Source: Cognatundibacterium jejuense (GTDB lineage: Bacteria > Pseudomonadota > Gammaproteobacteria > Burkholderiales > Burkholderiaceae_D). From it: DNA of 64,000 nucleotides. The notes beneath the pieces were generated by a model. It was given only the letters and a program-made list of their open reading frames with translations. It ran no database searches and was not told where the DNA came from. The position numbers were made by a program, and so were the translations under genes. Positions 44,821-53,603 of this stretch are shown piece after piece. Every line of letters begins with the position of its first letter. Position 1 is the first letter of the stretch. The DNA lies in NCBI RefSeq assembly GCF_014284255.1, contig NZ_JACOFV010000004.1, positions 62,001 to 126,000 of the forward strand, in the 5' to 3' direction.

Positions 44821-45834
44821 ATGAAGGACTTAGCGACAATTAATAGGGGTGAGCATCAAAAACAGATGCAAAATGTTCCCCACGAGCAGCCTTCAGCGTC
44901 ACAGCCGAAAGTCCAAATGCTGACAATCTCTGAAGAAGAGGCTGGGCAGCGCATTGATAATTTCCTTTTGCGCATCTGTAAAGGCGTGCCAAAAAGCCAT
45001 GTTTACCGCGTTTTGCGATCTGGCGAGGTGCGAGTCAATAAAGGTCGAATCGATCAGTTATACCGTTTAGTGGAGGGGGACGTTGTCCGTATTCCTCCTA
45101 TACGTATGGCCGAGCCATCGACACAAGTAGTGCCTAAGTTAGAATTCCCGATTGTTTTCGAAGATAGTCATTTGTTGATTATCGATAAGCCAGCTGGTGT
45201 TGCGGTACATGGTGGATCGGGAGTTAGTTATGGTGTCATTGAACAATTACGTTCATCGAGGCCTGAAGCTAAATTTTTGGAGTTGGTACATCGACTAGAC
45301 AGGGAAACATCAGGGCTATTGCTGATCGCCAAAAAACGCACAGCATTAACAAACTTGCATGAGCAAATGCGTGACGGTCTGACCGATAAGCGATATTTTA
45401 CTTTGGTGTATGGTGATTGGAAGAATGCCCGTCAGCATGTCAAATTACCATTGCATAAATATACAACAGCTGATGGCGAGCGACGAGTCAGGGTGCAGGC
45501 AGACGGCATGGCTTCACATACTGTATTTTCTTTGAAGAAAAAATTTAAAGAATATGCATTACTAGAGGCGGAACTGAAAACAGGTCGGACTCATCAAATT
45601 CGCGTGCATTTATCGGCCAGCGGTTTCCCTATTGCCGGTGATGATAAATATGGCGATTTCCCTCTTAATAAAGCCTTGCAAAAAGCGACATCTGAGCGCG
45701 GATCATTAAAACGCATGTTTTTACACGCTCATCAAATCACTTTTACCCATCCTGAGACGGGTAAATTAACAACCGTGAATGCACATTTGCCAAAAGAGTG
45801 TGAGGACTTCTTGCGCAGCCTTTCTGGCGCCTGA
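44821..45834 (+). CDS. rluC: 23S rRNA pseudouridine synthase RluC
   Basis: A 337-residue RluA-family enzyme that modifies 23S rRNA (in E. coli positions 955, 2504, 2580). An N-terminal S4 RNA-binding domain (RIDNFLLRICKGVPKSHVYRVLRSGEVRVN) precedes the catalytic domain, whose active Asp is in HRLDRETSGLLL. The KTGRTHQIRVHLSASG motif follows. Being divergent from rne is the conserved arrangement in proteobacteria. The first ~35 residues are a variable, charged tail. Confidence 0.94.
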   Translation: MKDLATINRGEHQKQMQNVPHEQPSASQPKVQMLTISEEEAGQRIDNFLLRICKGVPKSHVYRVLRSGEVRVNKGRIDQLYRLVEGDVVRIPPIRMAEPSTQVVPKLEFPIVFEDSHLLIIDKPAGVAVHGGSGVSYGVIEQLRSSRPEAKFLELVHRLDRETSGLLLIAKKRTALTNLHEQMRDGLTDKRYFTLVYGDWKNARQHVKLPLHKYTTADGERRVRVQADGMASHTVFSLKKKFKEYALLEAELKTGRTHQIRVHLSASGFPIAGDDKYGDFPLNKALQKATSERGSLKRMFLHAHQITFTHPETGKLTTVNAHLPKECEDFLRSLSGA

Positions 45835-45943
45835 AAGTCTTGATGGCTTACTAATGGTATTATCTCGTTATTGAATAGCAACTTTGATGCCTTTTTTGTA
45901 ATTTTTACCAAATATTATTTACATAGGCATCGCACTTATAAAT

Positions 45944-46603
45944 ATGGCAAAAAAGCAATTTGATTTTATTGTTTTCGACTGGGATGGCACCCTCATGGAT
46001 AGCACAGCCACGATCGTCAAATGTATACAGGCGGCAGCCCGTGATTTGGGTTTGCCTGTGCCAGATGATAGTGCTGCTGCCTATGTGATCGGTCTTTCGC
46101 TGGCAGAAGCAATGGCTGCGGCGCTACCTGATGTTGATCCTAAGTATTATCCGCGTATGGTCGAACGTTATCGCTATCATTATCTTGCTAAGGATCACGA
46201 ACTTCCATTGTTCAATGGAGTGCGTGAAATGCTCAGTGATCTGGCTCAGCAAGGATATTTTTTGGCAGTGGCTACAGGAAAAAGCAGGGTCGGTCTGAGT
46301 CGTGCGCTGCACACTGCTAATCTGACCTCAGTATTTGATGCTACCCGTTGTTCGGATGAAACGTTTTCCAAGCCACATCCAGCGATGTTGCAAGAGTTGA
46401 CGCGCGAACTCGGTCAGGAAATGCAGAGAACCTTAATGATCGGCGATACCACTCATGACCTTCAAATGGCAGCTAACGCTGGCGCTGGTGGGGTTGCTGT
46501 GGAATATGGTGCTCACGCGCCGTCGTTGCTTGCTGCTTTGAATCCTTTGTATTCGGCATCCAGTGTGCACGAGTTGCACCAGTGGCTCAATCAACATGCC
46601 TGA
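45944..46603 (+). CDS. HAD-superfamily hydrolase (Gph-like phosphatase)
   Basis: A 219-residue HAD-IA phosphatase. Motif I is FDWDGTLMDS, motif II is the Thr of VATGK, motif III Lys lies in ETFSKPHPAM, and motif IV is MIGDTTHDLQMAANAG. The cap is the alpha-helical C1 type. The nearest relatives are phosphoglycolate-phosphatase-like proteins, but the exact phosphate ester is unknown. It lies between rluC and the Rieske gene, an order kept in Burkholderiales, and the Rieske gene starts 11 bp after it. Confidence 0.9.
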   Translation: MAKKQFDFIVFDWDGTLMDSTATIVKCIQAAARDLGLPVPDDSAAAYVIGLSLAEAMAAALPDVDPKYYPRMVERYRYHYLAKDHELPLFNGVREMLSDLAQQGYFLAVATGKSRVGLSRALHTANLTSVFDATRCSDETFSKPHPAMLQELTRELGQEMQRTLMIGDTTHDLQMAANAGAGGVAVEYGAHAPSLLAALNPLYSASSVHELHQWLNQHA

Positions 46604-46614
46604 TCGGAGAATAT

Positions 46615-46980
46615 ATGACGTCAATATCGATTTGTGCTTCGGATGAGTTAATTGAGGGGGGACTGGGCGTTCGTTTTCCATTGACAGCGGGGAGCGATGA
46701 TGCAACGGGTTTTGTAATTCGTTATGCTGGTGCCGTGCATGGATATCTGAATCGCTGCGCGCACGTACCGGTTGAACTCGACTGGAATCCTGGTGAATTT
46801 TTGGAGTCTAGCGGCCTTTACATTATGTGCGCGACACATGGTGCAATTTATGAGCCCGAAACCGGACATTGTTCAGGTGGTCCTTGCCGTGGTAGTCGTT
46901 TGAGAAAAATACAAGTCAGTGAAAACGATGGCAAAGTCTTTTGGCATCCTGATGATTATATCCAGCCCGTCATTGCGTAA
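46615..46980 (+). CDS. Rieske [2Fe-2S] ferredoxin-like protein
   Basis: A 121-residue protein from ATG 46615 (GGAG upstream). The Rieske ligands are complete: Cys48 and His50 in NRCAHVPVEL, Cys72 and His75 in MCATHGAIY. There is no membrane helix, so it is a small soluble electron carrier. Its role is unknown; it travels with the HAD phosphatase and S49 peptidase genes in Burkholderiales. The next gene begins 15 bp downstream. Confidence 0.9.
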   Translation: MTSISICASDELIEGGLGVRFPLTAGSDDATGFVIRYAGAVHGYLNRCAHVPVELDWNPGEFLESSGLYIMCATHGAIYEPETGHCSGGPCRGSRLRKIQVSENDGKVFWHPDDYIQPVIA

Positions 46981-46995
46981 TTATTGAAGGTTTTT

Positions 46996-47988
46996 ATGGA
47001 AATGCAGAATAAAGATTTGCCTGCCTCAGGTGTGCAAGAAGTGGTTGGCCAAGCCTCTCATTGGGAGCGAGAAACTTTGGAAAAATTGGCCTTTGCAAGC
47101 TTGCAAGAGCAAAAATTACAACGTCGCTGGGGCATATTTTTCAAATTGGTCTTTATTGCGATCCTTGTATTTGGAGTTTATCGATTTGGTGGTCTGTTTC
47201 AAACGGAGGTCGACAACAATGTGCAGCACACCGCTTTAGTTGAAATTGACGGCGAGATTGATGCTGAAGGTAGTGGTAGTGCGCATGACGTTATCCCTGC
47301 ACTTGATCGCGCGTTCGCGGAGTCAGGCTCGGTGGCCGTTATTTTACGCATCAATAGTCCTGGCGGTAGCCCTGTTCAGGCAGGCATGATTAACGACGAA
47401 ATTGTGCGTTTGCGTGCGCAGTACCCAGAGAAAAAATTGTACGTAGTCGTGGATGAAATCTGTGCTTCTGGCGGCTACTATATTGCTGCCGCAGCGGACA
47501 AAATTTTTGTTAATAAAGCCAGTGTAGTTGGATCTATCGGCGTATTGATGGATGGTTTTGGATTCACCGGTCTAATGAATAAATTTGGTGTCGAACGACG
47601 CTTGATGACGGCTGGTGAAAACAAAGGATTCATGGATCCTTATTCACCAATGACGGAAAAGCAAAAAGCCTACTCTCAGGCAATGCTCAATGAAATTCAT
47701 CAGCAGTTTATCGATGTTGTTCGCAAGGGTCGTGGTAACCGCCTCAAAGAAACACCTGAAACTTTTTCAGGTTTGTTTTGGGTCGGTAGTAAGGCCGTAG
47801 AGATGGGTTTAGCTGATGGTTTTGGAACAGTGGATTCTGTTGCACGTGATGTAATCAAGGCGGAAGATGTTGTCGATTACACCCAAAAAGACGATTTGCC
47901 AGAACGCGTACTGAAAAAATTTGGTGCTTCCGTCGGTAGTGCTGCGATGTCTACATTGACCAAATCCAGCAAGCTGACTTTACATTGA
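46996..47988 (+). CDS. S49 peptidase (signal-peptide-peptidase SppA/SohB type)
   Basis: A 330-residue inner-membrane serine protease. One N-terminal TM helix (about residues 43-62, IFFKLVFIAILVFGVYRFGG) anchors a periplasmic protease domain. The catalytic Ser is in EICASGGYYIAAAADKI and the general-base Lys in TAGENKGFMDPYSPM. The oxyanion-supporting RINSPGGSPVQAGM precedes them. Start ATG 46996 has GAAGG upstream; a TTG at 46984 is in frame. It degrades cleaved signal peptides or small membrane peptides. A ~500-bp gap follows. Confidence 0.92.
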   Translation: MEMQNKDLPASGVQEVVGQASHWERETLEKLAFASLQEQKLQRRWGIFFKLVFIAILVFGVYRFGGLFQTEVDNNVQHTALVEIDGEIDAEGSGSAHDVIPALDRAFAESGSVAVILRINSPGGSPVQAGMINDEIVRLRAQYPEKKLYVVVDEICASGGYYIAAAADKIFVNKASVVGSIGVLMDGFGFTGLMNKFGVERRLMTAGENKGFMDPYSPMTEKQKAYSQAMLNEIHQQFIDVVRKGRGNRLKETPETFSGLFWVGSKAVEMGLADGFGTVDSVARDVIKAEDVVDYTQKDDLPERVLKKFGASVGSAAMSTLTKSSKLTLH

Positions 47989-48486
47989 TGCATTGAATTA
48001 GTTTAGTTAATTTTTTAAATCCTTCGTCACGCTTGATAGTTTTAATTATCTTCCACTCGTCGGGTAGTTGCTCTATATTGAGGGCGTAACTGGTTCAAAA
48101 CGGGAGGTCGATATAAAATTTATTTCGTTTCCAAGGCGGTTTGCATCTGAGCCCCGGTTGTAGTTTGTTTTGCCGGTTATGTATGAAGTGGATGGAAGAC
48201 AATTAGTGTTGTAACTCTCCGTGGAGTGAAGCGGATTAGAGGTCTCTAAGATTCCTCATCGAATAGTCAGAAACATGAAGAAACAAAAAGGCGGTAGTGC
48301 AATGCTACCGTCTTTTTGCTTTTTTAATTCCGAAACATGTTCTGCAATAGCGTCAATATCGTTTTGAAGAGCGATAGAGTTTGTTCGTAGCTTAAATGGT
48401 GTTGCGGCATATCAAAGATTGAATAAGCGTAATCGGTTAAGATAGTATTATTGCCAATTTCTATCCCTACTTTCCGTTCGTTTCTT
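47989..48486 (+). other. 498-bp region with a terminator-like hairpin, possible small RNA
   Basis: The region has no convincing gene. At 48285-48317 the stem AAAAAGGCGGTAG/CTACCGTCTTTTT (one mismatch-like C-A region, 7-base loop) ends in a T-rich run, an intrinsic terminator some 300 bp after the S49 peptidase stop. That distance makes a separate short transcript plausible. I could not match it to 6S, tmRNA, RNase P or SRP RNA. Confidence 0.4.
48285..48325 (+). terminator. Intrinsic terminator
   Basis: Arms 48285-48297 and 48305-48317 around TGCAATG, followed by a T-rich tract with one GC interruption. The A-rich left flank would let it work on the minus strand too. Confidence 0.75.
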
Positions 48487-48729
48487 ATGGCGATCTCACT
48501 TTCTCATTTGTTGGAGATGTTGCCTTTTCACACTCAACGTGTAGAAAAGATCGATTGCTATCATTGCGGCGAAAAAATGCGCGAAACCAAAGCCTTGTAT
48601 ATCAAATTTAATGGACAACCAAGGGCGGTTTGCTGCCATGGATGTTTGGCAATATTGCATGCGATTGAACGCAACAAAATGGTAGGCGAGTATTTGCAAA
48701 CTAAATTGGTGCAAACGGAAGTGCTATGA
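48487..48729 (+). CDS. CcoI/FixI N-terminal metal-binding domain, separate small protein
   Basis: An 80-residue protein whose core, DCYHCGEKMRETKALYIKFNG, is followed by CCHGCLAILHAIERN. These two Cys pairs form the ATPase-cat_bd domain that normally sits at the N terminus of the cbb3-oxidase copper ATPase CcoI. Its stop overlaps the ATG of the main ATPase by four bases (ATGA). So it looks like the CcoI N-terminal domain carved off as its own frame, through true gene fission or through a frameshift. An in-frame TTG at 48451 could extend it by 12 residues; neither start has a good ribosome site. Confidence 0.8.
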   Translation: MAISLSHLLEMLPFHTQRVEKIDCYHCGEKMRETKALYIKFNGQPRAVCCHGCLAILHAIERNKMVGEYLQTKLVQTEVL

Positions 48730-51020
48730 GTATTATTTCAGATTTTGATCATAAGCCCGATTCTGTCATCGCGAGCCAGCAACAAGAAAACCAATTAATT
48801 CAATCCGAAAAGATCAGCCTGTCCGGCATGCATTGCGCTGCCTGTGTGCAACTGATTGAATTTCGGGTTCGCCAATTGCCTGGTATAAATTTATTTAAAA
48901 TTAATACCGCGACCCATAAGGCAGAGGTCGTCTGGCAGTCAGAAAAAAATAATATTAAAAATATCATTTCTGCGATTATTCATCTTGGGTATGGTGCATT
49001 GCCAGCCACTCAATCGCCCGGCGAATTTGAAAAAAAAGAAAGCAAGCTTGCTTTGTGGCGCTTATTTATCGCTGGTTTCGCCATGATGCAAATCATGATG
49101 TATGCGTTTCCAGCGTATTTAGTGCCAGTTCCGCAGGTTGATGGTGATCTGACGCCCGATCTTGATAAATTGCTCAAAATCGCCAGCATGTTGATTGCGG
49201 TACCAGTAGTCGGTTTTTCTGCTTTGCCGTTTTTTAAGGCAGCGTGGCGGGACCTGAGAAATCGTCATATTGGTATGGATGTGCCAGTGTCGCTGGGAAT
49301 ATTGCTGACATTTTTTGCCAGTGTCTGGGCAACATTTCGTGGCGGTGTCGTCTATTACGATTCTGCAATTATGTTTGTCTTTTTGTTGCTGTCCGCACGT
49401 TTGATCGAAAGCAAAGTCCAACAAAAGACAACGACAGCACTCAGGGTGCTTACGCAACTGGTACCGGTCTCTGCACAAAAATTGATAAGTTATCCGCAAA
49501 GTCGCGAAGTTTTGACGCTGGACGCGTCAGCTTTGCACATCGATGATCTGGTTTTGGTTGCGCCTGGTGACCATATTCCGGCAGATGGCATTGTGCTGGA
49601 AGGCCATAGTGAATGCGACGAAGCACTGATGACAGGTGAGTCGCGCCCTGTGCTTAAGACAGTTGGTGATAATGTGATCGCAGGTGCTATCAATACGAAT
49701 GGTACTTTAATTATCAAAGCGCTTAAAGTCGGTATGGAAACGCATTTGTCGTCATTGATAGAGATGATGGAAACTGCAGCGACCGAGAAGCCGCCGATAG
49801 TTTTGTTGGCGGATAAACATGCAAGCCGCTTTTTGAGTATTATTTTGTTGATTGCATTACTGACAGGCATCTTCTGGACTTTTTTCGAGCCGGACCGTGC
49901 TTTGTGGATTGCGATTAGCGTCATTGTCGTGACTTGTCCTTGCGCCTTATCATTAGCGACTCCTGGTGTGATGTCTGCCGCTATCGGCCTGTTAGCAAAA
50001 AATGGTGTGCTTATAAAGAATGGTAAGGCGATTCAGACGATGGCTGAAGCGACGCATTTTGTCTTCGATAAAACTGGTACTTTGACCGTTGGCAAACTCA
50101 GAGTGGCGCAGCAATTGCTGCAACGAGATGTACCGCAGGCCGAGAGTATTGCATTTTTGTTGGCATCGGGCTCGGGGCATCCTGCTGCCAGAGCGATAGC
50201 CGATGCGTTGGCTGCGCAAAATGAAAATACGTCAGAAATGCAAGTGACGAACATGCATGAAGTGGCTGGCGGAGGGATAGAGGCGTTGATTGATAATCGC
50301 TCTTATCGCTTGGGTAGTATCGATTTTGCGCTTGGTTTGGCTTCAACATCCGGTTTAAAAGATCCACAGTTTTTTGAGATTCCAACGGCGATGCGCGAAG
50401 CAACAGTTTCCGTGTTGGCGGATGAGGATGGTGTGATGATGGTGTTCGCTTTGGCCGACACCTTACGCGTTGATGCCATTGAAACAGTCAAAAAGTTACA
50501 GGCGCGCCACAAAAAAATATTGTTGTTGTCTGGTGATCGTGATGAGGTGGTGCAAGCCGTTGCGCGTGATTGTGGGATTGACGATGCCAGAGCAAATCTT
50601 AGTCCCGCAGATAAATTCAATATTGTCCAGTCTTTGCAGGCTGAAGGGGCAATCGTAGTGATGGTGGGCGATGGTATGAATGATGGTCCCGCTCTTTCAT
50701 TGGCGAACGTTGCTGTTGCGATGGGGCAGGGTGCACCAATATCTCAGACCCGTAGTGATGTGTTGCTGATGTCTAATCGTTTGAGTGACCTCGATTTTGG
50801 ATTTGTCGTAGCCAACAAAGCATTTCGTTTAATCAGAGAAAATCTGATCTGGGCAATAGCTTACAACTTGTTTGCGATTCCGGCGGCTGTGATAGGTTGG
50901 CTGGAGCCATGGCACGCCGCATTGGGCATGTCCTTGAGTTCGCTGATTGTCGTATTGAATGCACTGCGCTTGTATTTGTTGCCGCAGCCTGAGTATGCAG
51001 TGACAGAAGTATTAATTTAA
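48726..51020 (+). CDS. ccoI: Copper-translocating P-type ATPase CcoI (main part)
   Basis: A 764-residue P1B-type ATPase. The N-terminal HMA domain has Cys37 and Cys40 in GMHCAAC, followed by eight TM helices, the CPC transport motif in VVTCPCALSLATPG, the phosphorylation motif FDKTGTLTVG and the hinge MVGDGMNDGPAL. It exports copper for insertion into cbb3-type cytochrome oxidase. The usual leading ATPase-cat_bd domain is encoded by the preceding overlapping gene. ccoS follows by 2 bp, which confirms the identity. No ccoNOQP genes are in the window. Confidence 0.92.
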   Translation: MSIISDFDHKPDSVIASQQQENQLIQSEKISLSGMHCAACVQLIEFRVRQLPGINLFKINTATHKAEVVWQSEKNNIKNIISAIIHLGYGALPATQSPGEFEKKESKLALWRLFIAGFAMMQIMMYAFPAYLVPVPQVDGDLTPDLDKLLKIASMLIAVPVVGFSALPFFKAAWRDLRNRHIGMDVPVSLGILLTFFASVWATFRGGVVYYDSAIMFVFLLLSARLIESKVQQKTTTALRVLTQLVPVSAQKLISYPQSREVLTLDASALHIDDLVLVAPGDHIPADGIVLEGHSECDEALMTGESRPVLKTVGDNVIAGAINTNGTLIIKALKVGMETHLSSLIEMMETAATEKPPIVLLADKHASRFLSIILLIALLTGIFWTFFEPDRALWIAISVIVVTCPCALSLATPGVMSAAIGLLAKNGVLIKNGKAIQTMAEATHFVFDKTGTLTVGKLRVAQQLLQRDVPQAESIAFLLASGSGHPAARAIADALAAQNENTSEMQVTNMHEVAGGGIEALIDNRSYRLGSIDFALGLASTSGLKDPQFFEIPTAMREATVSVLADEDGVMMVFALADTLRVDAIETVKKLQARHKKILLLSGDRDEVVQAVARDCGIDDARANLSPADKFNIVQSLQAEGAIVVMVGDGMNDGPALSLANVAVAMGQGAPISQTRSDVLLMSNRLSDLDFGFVVANKAFRLIRENLIWAIAYNLFAIPAAVIGWLEPWHAALGMSLSSLIVVLNALRLYLLPQPEYAVTEVLI

Positions 51021-51022
51021 TT

Positions 51023-51166
51023 ATGGACATTTTATATCTCTTAATCCCACTAAGCTTAGTCTTAGTGTTTGCGATTGGTGGCGTATTCTGGTGGGCTATC
51101 AATAACCGCCAATTTGAAGAGTTAGATCAAGAGGGGCAACGCATTCTGGAGGATGTTGATGGCTGA
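51023..51166 (+). CDS. ccoS: cbb3-type cytochrome oxidase assembly protein CcoS
   Basis: A 47-residue single-pass membrane protein starting two bases after the ccoI stop. Residues ~3-24 (ILYLLIPLSLVLVFAIGG) are the TM helix, followed by VFWWAINNRQFEELDQEG, the CcoS signature, and a short acidic tail. It is required for maturation of the cbb3 oxidase together with CcoI. It is short enough to be missed by usual length cut-offs. It is convergent with selU, which ends 5 bp away. Confidence 0.93.
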   Translation: MDILYLLIPLSLVLVFAIGGVFWWAINNRQFEELDQEGQRILEDVDG

Positions 51167-51171
51167 ACAGA

Positions 51172-52233
51172 TTATTCATAGGAAATAATTTTTTTTGCGC
51201 TCAATTCAAAATCTGCATTGCTTAAGCCTGCTTGATTTATCTGTTGCGCCTGATTGAACTTGGAAAAATTACGTGCTATCGATTTGGTGTAGGCGGGGTC
51301 ATAGTGCTCCTCCAATAAGCTTTGCACCACATTGGCAATATTCCCATCTAAAGCTTGCTTCTTCCAGAAACTTATTTTTTCGTTTCCATGCAAATGGCTG
51401 AGAAAGTTGAGTTGATGGTTGAGTTGTTGCGGATCTTGTACAAAATGTGCGTAGTCTTCCATTAGTAAATTTACTCTTTCTGACATGGGCATAGATATTG
51501 AAATGCAAGGGGACTCGCGTATCTTGCTCATAATAGCTTCCGGTACTCGCAAATTGCCAACTTTTTTGCTCTCAGCTTCAACGTAGATAGTACGTTCATG
51601 GTCTGCATTTTTTAATACATTCCAAATCCGACTTTCAAACATTTTTTGAGAGGGTTGTTTTTCGGTTGGAATATCGCCCAATACAGAGCCACGATGTTGC
51701 GCTAGTTGTTCGAGATCGAGAACTTGTTCGCCGAGAGATGTGAGCGTGTTCAATAAGCGACTTTTTCCACTGCCAGTTGTGCCACACAGAACTTTCCATT
51801 GCGCAGCATTTGCAAGCTCCGAAATCGATAGATTGACGTGTTGACGGTAGGCTTTGTAGCCACCTTGTAGCTGTGCAACTGGCCAGCCAATTTTCGAGAA
51901 AATAAACGCCATGCTGCCACTGCGGTTGCCGCCGCGCCAGCAGTAGATCAAGGGGCGCCAGGATTTTCCTTGTTGCTGAAATTGGGTATCAAGGTGGCGA
52001 CCAATGTTCATTGCGACCAATCCTGCACCGAGCCGTTTCGCTTCGAATGATCCAACTTGCTTATACATCGTTCCGACTTGTATCCGTTCTTCATCACTCA
52101 GTACCGGGCAATTAATCGCTCCAGGGATATGGTCTTCAGCAAATTCGGCAGGACTACGGACGTCAATGATGCAATCAAATTGGGCAAGTTTTTCGGCAAT
52201 ACTGTCGAAATAAATCAGTTCGGGATATTTCAT
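51172..52233 (-). CDS. selU: tRNA 2-selenouridine synthase
   Basis: A 353-residue protein (also called MnmH/YbbB) that replaces sulfur with selenium at the wobble 2-thiouridine of some tRNAs. The rhodanese domain carries IIDVRSPAEFAEDHIPGAIN and the active-site Cys in LIYCWRGGNRSGSMA. The C-terminal half has a P-loop, CGTTGSGKSRLLNTL, about residue 150. The two-domain layout and these motifs make the call firm. It implies a selenophosphate synthetase (selD) elsewhere in the genome. It is 4 bp from the tesA stop, so the two genes may share a transcript. Confidence 0.93.
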   Translation of the reverse strand: MKYPELIYFDSIAEKLAQFDCIIDVRSPAEFAEDHIPGAINCPVLSDEERIQVGTMYKQVGSFEAKRLGAGLVAMNIGRHLDTQFQQQGKSWRPLIYCWRGGNRSGSMAFIFSKIGWPVAQLQGGYKAYRQHVNLSISELANAAQWKVLCGTTGSGKSRLLNTLTSLGEQVLDLEQLAQHRGSVLGDIPTEKQPSQKMFESRIWNVLKNADHERTIYVEAESKKVGNLRVPEAIMSKIRESPCISISMPMSERVNLLMEDYAHFVQDPQQLNHQLNFLSHLHGNEKISFWKKQALDGNIANVVQSLLEEHYDPAYTKSIARNFSKFNQAQQINQAGLSNADFELSAKKIISYE

Positions 52234-52237
52234 TGGC

Positions 52238-52885
52238 TTATTTCGTCAGTAAAGGCATTAACTGCGGCCAGACGTTATTTAAAATCAAAGGATGGGCGTT
52301 GGCGATAGGGTGAATTCTGTCGGCTTGGAAAAGATCATCCCGTTCGGCAATTCCTTCAAGTAAAAAGGGAACCAAATGTATCTTTTGCTCTTTGGCGAGT
52401 TTTGCGTAAAGCGAGAAAAAACTCTGGGTATATTCTTTGCCGTAATTTGGTGGAACTCGCATGCCAACTAGAATTACCTCCGCATTCGCCTTTTTGGCAG
52501 TTGTGATCATGGCGCGGAAATTTTCTTCTGATGCAGCAAGAGCTAAGCCACGCAAAGCATCGTTGCCGCCTAATTCAATAATTACTATGTCTGGTTTGAG
52601 TTTGTTGACCAGAGCCGGTAGTCTGGTTTTTCCACCACTTGTCGTTTCTCCACTGATACTAGCATTAATCACGGTAGAATTTGGGTTGGAATCTGCCAGT
52701 TTTTTTTCCATTAAGCTAACCCATCCTTGGCCGCGAACTAAGCCATATTCTGCCGACAAGCTATCACCAAGCACCAAGATAGATTTTGATGCAGAATGTG
52801 CGTAAGCGAACGGCATTAAGCTGCTCATCAACAGGAAAAGCAGGGCTCGAAGCATAAATTGACGACAGGATAAAAAAGACAGCAT
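52238..52885 (-). CDS. tesA: Periplasmic arylesterase / lysophospholipase TesA
   Basis: A 215-residue SGNH esterase from ATG 52885, with AGGA at good spacing upstream. A signal peptide (LRALLFLLMSSLMPFAYA) leads to ILVLGDSLSAEYGL (block I, Ser), ASISGETTSGG (block II), ELGGNDALRG (block III) and DRIHPIANAH (block V). A later ATG at 52855 gives the shortest signal peptide but has no ribosome site. The start codon overlaps that of the divergent ybbA by two bases. Like E. coli TesA it hydrolyses thioesters, lysophospholipids or aryl esters in the periplasm. Confidence 0.88.
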   Translation of the reverse strand: MLSFLSCRQFMLRALLFLLMSSLMPFAYAHSASKSILVLGDSLSAEYGLVRGQGWVSLMEKKLADSNPNSTVINASISGETTSGGKTRLPALVNKLKPDIVIIELGGNDALRGLALAASEENFRAMITTAKKANAEVILVGMRVPPNYGKEYTQSFFSLYAKLAKEQKIHLVPFLLEGIAERDDLFQADRIHPIANAHPLILNNVWPQLMPLLTK

Positions 52886-53603
52886 GACACATCCTAAAGT
52901 AAGCAAACAAACGGCAATAGAGGTTAATAACCTGGTCAAGCAAGTCGAAGACGCAAGTGGATATCTAAGTATTTTGAACGGTATTGATTTTACCGTGCAA
53001 GCAGGAGAAACGCTTGCAATTGTTGGTGCGTCAGGTTCCGGTAAGTCAACCTTGCTAGGTATTCTGGCTGGCTTAGACATTCCCAGTTCAGGATCGGTTC
53101 ATCTGGCTGGGGTTGATTTATTTGCATTGAATGAAGACCAGCGTGCGCAATTTCGTAAAGAGAATTTAGGTTTTGTTTTTCAGTCTTTCCAGCTGTTGAT
53201 GCATTTGACGGCGTTGGAAAATGTCATGTTGCCGTTAGAGTTGCGTGGCGATAAAGATGCAAAGCAAAAATCGGAAAAAATGCTAGAGCGCGTTGGTTTG
53301 TCTTCGCGTTTAAAACATTATCCGAAATTTCTCTCTGGTGGCGAGCAGCAACGCGTTGCGTTAGCCAGAGCATTTGTGACTGAGCCGCCCCTTTTATTCG
53401 CTGACGAACCCACTGGTAGTCTTGATGCGGTTACCGGTGAGGCGGTTATTCAGCTTATGTTTGCGCTAAATCGGGAACGCAATTCTACCCTTGTTTTGGT
53501 GACGCATGATCTTTCGATTGCAGCACGATGTGGCAGAACCTTGACGATTGCTGCTGGTCATTTAGTTAGCGATGAGCTGTCGTCCAGCGTTGTATCAACT
53601 TAG
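52884..53603 (+). CDS. ybbA: ABC transporter ATP-binding protein (YbbA/LolD-like)
   Basis: A 239-residue ABC ATPase. Walker A is GASGSGKST (residues ~52-60), the signature is [14 protein letters not shown], and Walker B with its Glu is LLFADEP. The protein belongs to the MacB/LolD-type class, whose partners are FtsX-like permeases. Divergent neighbour tesA and the existence of a YbbP-like permease at 26633-29143 point to a YbbA-YbbP pair. Its ATG (52884) overlaps the tesA start on the other strand, and an AGGA lies 13 bases upstream, which is far. Its stop overlaps the lpxH stop. Confidence 0.9.
   Translation: MTHPKVSKQTAIEVNNLVKQVEDASGYLSILNGIDFTVQAGETLAIVGASGSGKSTLLGILAGLDIPSSGSVHLAGVDLFALNEDQRAQFRKENLGFVFQSFQLLMHLTALENVMLPLELRGDKDAKQKSEKMLERVGLSSRLKHYPKFLSGGEQQRVALARAFVTEPPLLFADEPTGSLDAVTGEAVIQLMFALNRERNSTLVLVTHDLSIAARCGRTLTIAAGHLVSDELSSSVVST

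Noticed and set aside
52886..53080. In-frame N-terminal extension of tesA through the ybbA coding region
   Set aside because: The extension lies antisense to ybbA and precedes an evident signal peptide.
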